Source of the DNA: Splendidivirga corallicola
GTDB lineage: Bacteria; Bacteroidota; Bacteroidia; Cytophagales; Cyclobacteriaceae
DNA length: 64,000 bases
Direction: 5' to 3'
Assembly (NCBI GenBank): GCA_030442035.1
Contig: JAUJEA010000011.1
Location: forward strand, 186,001 to 250,000
The notes beneath the pieces were generated by a model that was given only the letters and a program-made list of their open reading frames with translations, was not told the origin of the DNA and searched no databases. Each line of letters starts with the position of its first letter. The stretch's first letter is position 1. Made by a program: the position numbers and the translations under genes. Shown here one piece after another: positions 61,072 through 64,000 of this stretch.

Positions 61072-61142
61072 TTTCTAAGAAAAATTTTTTGAACAGTTAC
61101 AAAAAACACCAAAGCTAACACAAAAAACAAGCAAATTACCTG

Positions 61143-63770
61143 ATGGCTGCAACCAAGACCAAAGATACGAAAGAGACTCCCCTAATGAAGCAGTACAATG
61201 CCATCAAAGCCAAACATCCGGGGGCTCTTTTATTGTTCAGGGTTGGTGATTTCTATGAAACCTTTGGTGAAGATGCTGTCAAGGCTAGTAAAACACTAGA
61301 CATAGTCCTTACAAAACGGGCAAATGGAGCTGCCTCTCACATTGAACTGGCTGGTTTCCCACACCATGCTTTGGATTCGTATTTGCCAAAATTAGTAAGA
61401 GCCGGAAACAGGGTAGCCATTTGTGATCAATTGGAAGATCCAAAGGCCACAAAAGGTATTGTAAAAAGGGGTGTGACGGAACTGGTCACACCGGGCTTGT
61501 CTTTCAATGACAATGTCCTGGACAAAAACAACAATAACTATCTCGCTTCGATACACTTTTCAAAAGATATTTTTGGCATTGCTTTCCTTGATCTGTCGAC
61601 TGGAGAATTTTTGACGGCCAGAGGCAATGCCGGGTATATTGATAAGCTATTACAAAGTTTTAAGCCGAGCGAGGTGATATTCTGCAAGTCCCATAGAGAT
61701 CAGTTTGAGGAGCTCTTTCAGGATAAGTATAACACATACTGTTTGGATGAATGGGTATTCGCCTATGACTATACTTATGAAAACCTGGTTAACCATTTTA
61801 AAACGAGTTCTCTAAAAGGGTTTGGGATAGAAAATCTTCCGGAAGGCATTGTCGCCGCCGGTGCGGTATTTCATTATTTAAAAGAGACAGAACACAAAGA
61901 AGTCAAACATATTTCCTCCATTTCAAGGATTGAGGAAGATCGATACGTTTGGCTTGATAAATTCACCATACGTAATCTGGAATTGGTTTATCCGCAACAA
62001 GAGGGGGGTGTTCCGTTGATTGATGTATTGGATCAGACGGTAACTCCTATGGGTTCAAGACTTCTCAAAAAATGGATCGTTCTTCCTATGAAGGAAAAGA
62101 CAACCATTGAGGAACGCCACACCATTGTTGAAGCGCTCGTAAATGATGAAGAATGCCTGGAAAGCCTTCTTAAATACCTAAAGCCTATAGGTGATTTGGA
62201 AAGGCTCATTTCCAAAGTAGCTGTGGGAAGGATCAATCCAAGAGAGATGTTGCAACTCAAAAAAGCATTAAGCAACATTGCTCCGATCAGGGAATTATTA
62301 CGGGCCTCACCCATTGAACCTTTAAAGAAACTCGCAGACCGGCTCAATCCTTGTGAGTTTTTGCTGGAGAAGATTGAAAAGGAACTAAAAGATGATCCGC
62401 CTTTACAAGCCAATCAGGGGAATCTTATCAAAGAGGGAATTGACGAAGAACTGGATGAATTAAGAAAGATCGCCTTTTCAGGTAAAGATTACCTGATCCA
62501 AATACAACAGCGGGAAACTGAAAAAACCGGTATCGGTTCACTGAAAATTGCCTATAACAAAGTCTTTGGCTACTATCTGGAAGTAACCAATGCACATAAG
62601 GATAAAGTTCCTGATGAATGGATCAGAAAGCAGACACTTGTCAATGCTGAAAGATACATTACAGAAGAATTAAAGCAATACGAAGAGAAAATACTGAGTG
62701 CAGAGGAAAAACTGGTGGTTATCGAACAGAAGATCTTTAACGATCTGGTTATCCATGCAGCAGATTTTGTCACTGAAATCCAGCAAAACGCCAGAGTACT
62801 GGCCATGGTGGATTGCCTGAGTTCCTTTGCTCAAATCGCTAAAAAGAACGATTACAGCAGACCAGCAATTGATGAATCTGCCATCATTGATATTGCCGAT
62901 GGAAGACATCCTGTTATTGAACAACAACTGCCATTGGGCGAGGAATATATTCCCAATGATGTTTACCTCGACAATGATTCCCAACAGATCATGATCATCA
63001 CAGGACCAAATATGGCCGGTAAATCCGCCCTTTTGAGGCAGACGGCTTTGATCGTCCTCATGGCACAAATGGGTTCTTTTGTGCCGGCTTCCAAAGCATC
63101 GATTGGCCTCATAGACAAGGTATTTACCAGAGTAGGTGCCTCTGATAACCTGTCAAAAGGAGAGTCTACATTCATGGTAGAAATGACTGAGACAGCCAGT
63201 ATTCTAAATAATTTAAGCGAGAGAAGCCTGGTGCTCATGGATGAAATCGGAAGAGGCACAAGCACTTATGATGGCATTTCCATTGCCTGGTCTATTGTTG
63301 AATTTTTGCATAATCATCAAAAGTTTAAGGTAAAAACACTTTTCGCCACACATTATCATGAGCTAAATCAGTTAGCCGGTGATTTTCCACGGATCAAAAA
63401 TTTCAACGTATCTGTCAAAGAAGTTGGTGACAAGGTCATATTTATGCGCAAACTAAAGAAAGGTGGCAGTGAACACAGTTTCGGCATACATGTGGCCCAG
63501 ATGGCAGGAATGCCAAATCAGGTGGTCATTCGGGCCAGCGAAATTATGCATCATTTAGAAAAGGATAAAATAAGAAACCGGACAAGTAAAAAGCTGGAGG
63601 AAGTTCCTAAGAATAATTTTCAGCTCAACCTTTTTGAGGCTGATCCTAGGTTTGAGAAAATACAAAAGCTTATTGAAGAACTGGATATTAACACCATTTC
63701 CCCTGTTGAGGCTTTGCTCAAATTGAATGAGATCAAGACAAATTTTGGTAAAGAAACCAAATCAGATTAG
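61143..63770 (+). CDS. mutS: DNA mismatch repair protein MutS
   Basis: MutS recognises mismatches and small loops. The 875-residue product carries the mismatch-binding Phe-x-Glu in [14 protein letters not shown] (about residues 36-41). Walker A lies at 621-628 ([15 protein letters not shown]), with Walker [17 protein letters not shown] and the late ATHYHEL motif. The position after GKS is Ala rather than the Thr of E. coli, which I have seen in Bacteroidota MutS. The stop overlaps the convergent next gene by 9 bases. Confidence 0.97.
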   Translation: MAATKTKDTKETPLMKQYNAIKAKHPGALLLFRVGDFYETFGEDAVKASKTLDIVLTKRANGAASHIELAGFPHHALDSYLPKLVRAGNRVAICDQLEDPKATKGIVKRGVTELVTPGLSFNDNVLDKNNNNYLASIHFSKDIFGIAFLDLSTGEFLTARGNAGYIDKLLQSFKPSEVIFCKSHRDQFEELFQDKYNTYCLDEWVFAYDYTYENLVNHFKTSSLKGFGIENLPEGIVAAGAVFHYLKETEHKEVKHISSISRIEEDRYVWLDKFTIRNLELVYPQQEGGVPLIDVLDQTVTPMGSRLLKKWIVLPMKEKTTIEERHTIVEALVNDEECLESLLKYLKPIGDLERLISKVAVGRINPREMLQLKKALSNIAPIRELLRASPIEPLKKLADRLNPCEFLLEKIEKELKDDPPLQANQGNLIKEGIDEELDELRKIAFSGKDYLIQIQQRETEKTGIGSLKIAYNKVFGYYLEVTNAHKDKVPDEWIRKQTLVNAERYITEELKQYEEKILSAEEKLVVIEQKIFNDLVIHAADFVTEIQQNARVLAMVDCLSSFAQIAKKNDYSRPAIDESAIIDIADGRHPVIEQQLPLGEEYIPNDVYLDNDSQQIMIITGPNMAGKSALLRQTALIVLMAQMGSFVPASKASIGLIDKVFTRVGASDNLSKGESTFMVEMTETASILNNLSERSLVLMDEIGRGTSTYDGISIAWSIVEFLHNHQKFKVKTLFATHYHELNQLAGDFPRIKNFNVSVKEVGDKVIFMRKLKKGGSEHSFGIHVAQMAGMPNQVVIRASEIMHHLEKDKIRNRTSKKLEEVPKNNFQLNLFEADPRFEKIQKLIEELDINTISPVEALLKLNEIKTNFGKETKSD

Positions 63771-63983
63771 GTCTTTTCTGGTGATAATTAATGATTCAGG
63801 TCGAAAGTAATACTTGCACAATTTACCTCCTCGTATGGTTTCACATTCAACCAAAGTAGAATCTTCGTAGACAGATGAGATTCTCATTTCGCTACTTCCG
63901 GTTACAAGCTTTACAATATCTCCTTCTCTTAAATGTGTCATCGTTTTCATCTCGTTTAAGTTCTGTTTCCAATCATTTTTCAT
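63762..63983 (-). CDS. YodC-like DUF2158 protein
   Basis: The 73-residue protein resembles YodC (DUF2158): [18 protein letters not shown], followed by [16 protein letters not shown] and PESL. YodC-like proteins are small beta-barrels of unknown function. It overlaps the 3' end of mutS by 9 bases on the opposite strand. The window ends 17 bases beyond its start. Confidence 0.72.
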   Translation of the reverse strand: MKNDWKQNLNEMKTMTHLREGDIVKLVTGSSEMRISSVYEDSTLVECETIRGGKLCKYYFRPESLIITRKDLI

Positions 63984-64000
63984 TTAGATCGATTTAATCT

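Noticed and set aside
1-64000. CRISPR arrays, tRNA or rRNA genes and complete insertion sequences
   Set aside because: None was recognised on reading through the window; the repeats seen are short, dispersed and irregularly spaced.

Overview
The window is about 64 kb of an AT-rich chromosome from a member of the Bacteroidota, most likely a marine or environmental Cytophagales-type bacterium. The evidence is the content (LytTR and hybrid two-component proteins, DUF3078, DUF3179 and DUF4105 proteins, many lipoproteins ending in a short hydrophobic stretch plus Cys) and the promoters (TTTG, 20 bp, TAnnTTTG). Shine-Dalgarno sequences are rare. The gene order coaX, outer-membrane protein, TPR, lptC, CNNM/CBS, parvulin is also one I associate with this phylum. 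No tRNA, rRNA, CRISPR array, prophage or intact insertion sequence was seen.

Layout: 1-3.7 kb holds the end of pdhA, a membrane-anchored TPR protein, ribH and an aspartate kinase. 3.9-13.1 kb is an envelope block (coaX, OMP, TPR, lptC, TPR paralogue, CNNM protein, parvulin foldase). 13.2-22.4 kb is mixed housekeeping (DUF493, TerB-like, pterin dehydratase, rsmI, inositol phosphatase, a DUF4105/Lnb-like protein, an ECF sigma factor with its DGPF partner, YHS and DinB proteins). 22.7-29.7 kb looks like a signalling locus: a peptidoglycan-binding protein, a coiled-coil protein, an MscS channel, then a tight four-gene operon of a helical protein with a possible roadblock-like C-terminal half, a Ras-like GTPase, a hybrid histidine kinase and a LytTR regulator. 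29.9-45 kb is mostly housekeeping with gltX, AIM24, a deglycation-like pair, an arginase-family enzyme, a VWA lipoprotein and DUF3179. 45.5-52.8 kb has a subtilase, small stress and lipoprotein genes, and a solitary Mrr-nuclease/TIR fusion that looks like a phage-defence gene. 52.9-59.3 kb is a sulfur-assimilation operon. 59.3-64 kb has apbE, a TrmH-type methylase, mutS and a YodC-like gene.

The most exciting region is the sulfur operon. A canonical promoter feeds a SAM-I riboswitch, followed by an unannotated 45-codon ORF ending in a run of cysteines (SKCCCYCCCCC-stop). After ferredoxin and metZ genes comes a second unannotated 38-codon ORF with ten cysteines (CCYVCCCCCMCC). It is followed at once by a strong intrinsic terminator placed just before the sulfite reductase, siroheme and APS reductase genes. 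I read this as tandem cysteine-responsive attenuation layered on SAM sensing.

Intergenic regions also carry several dispersed short repeat families, often in a fixed order (B, then A, then sometimes E), that no gene explains.
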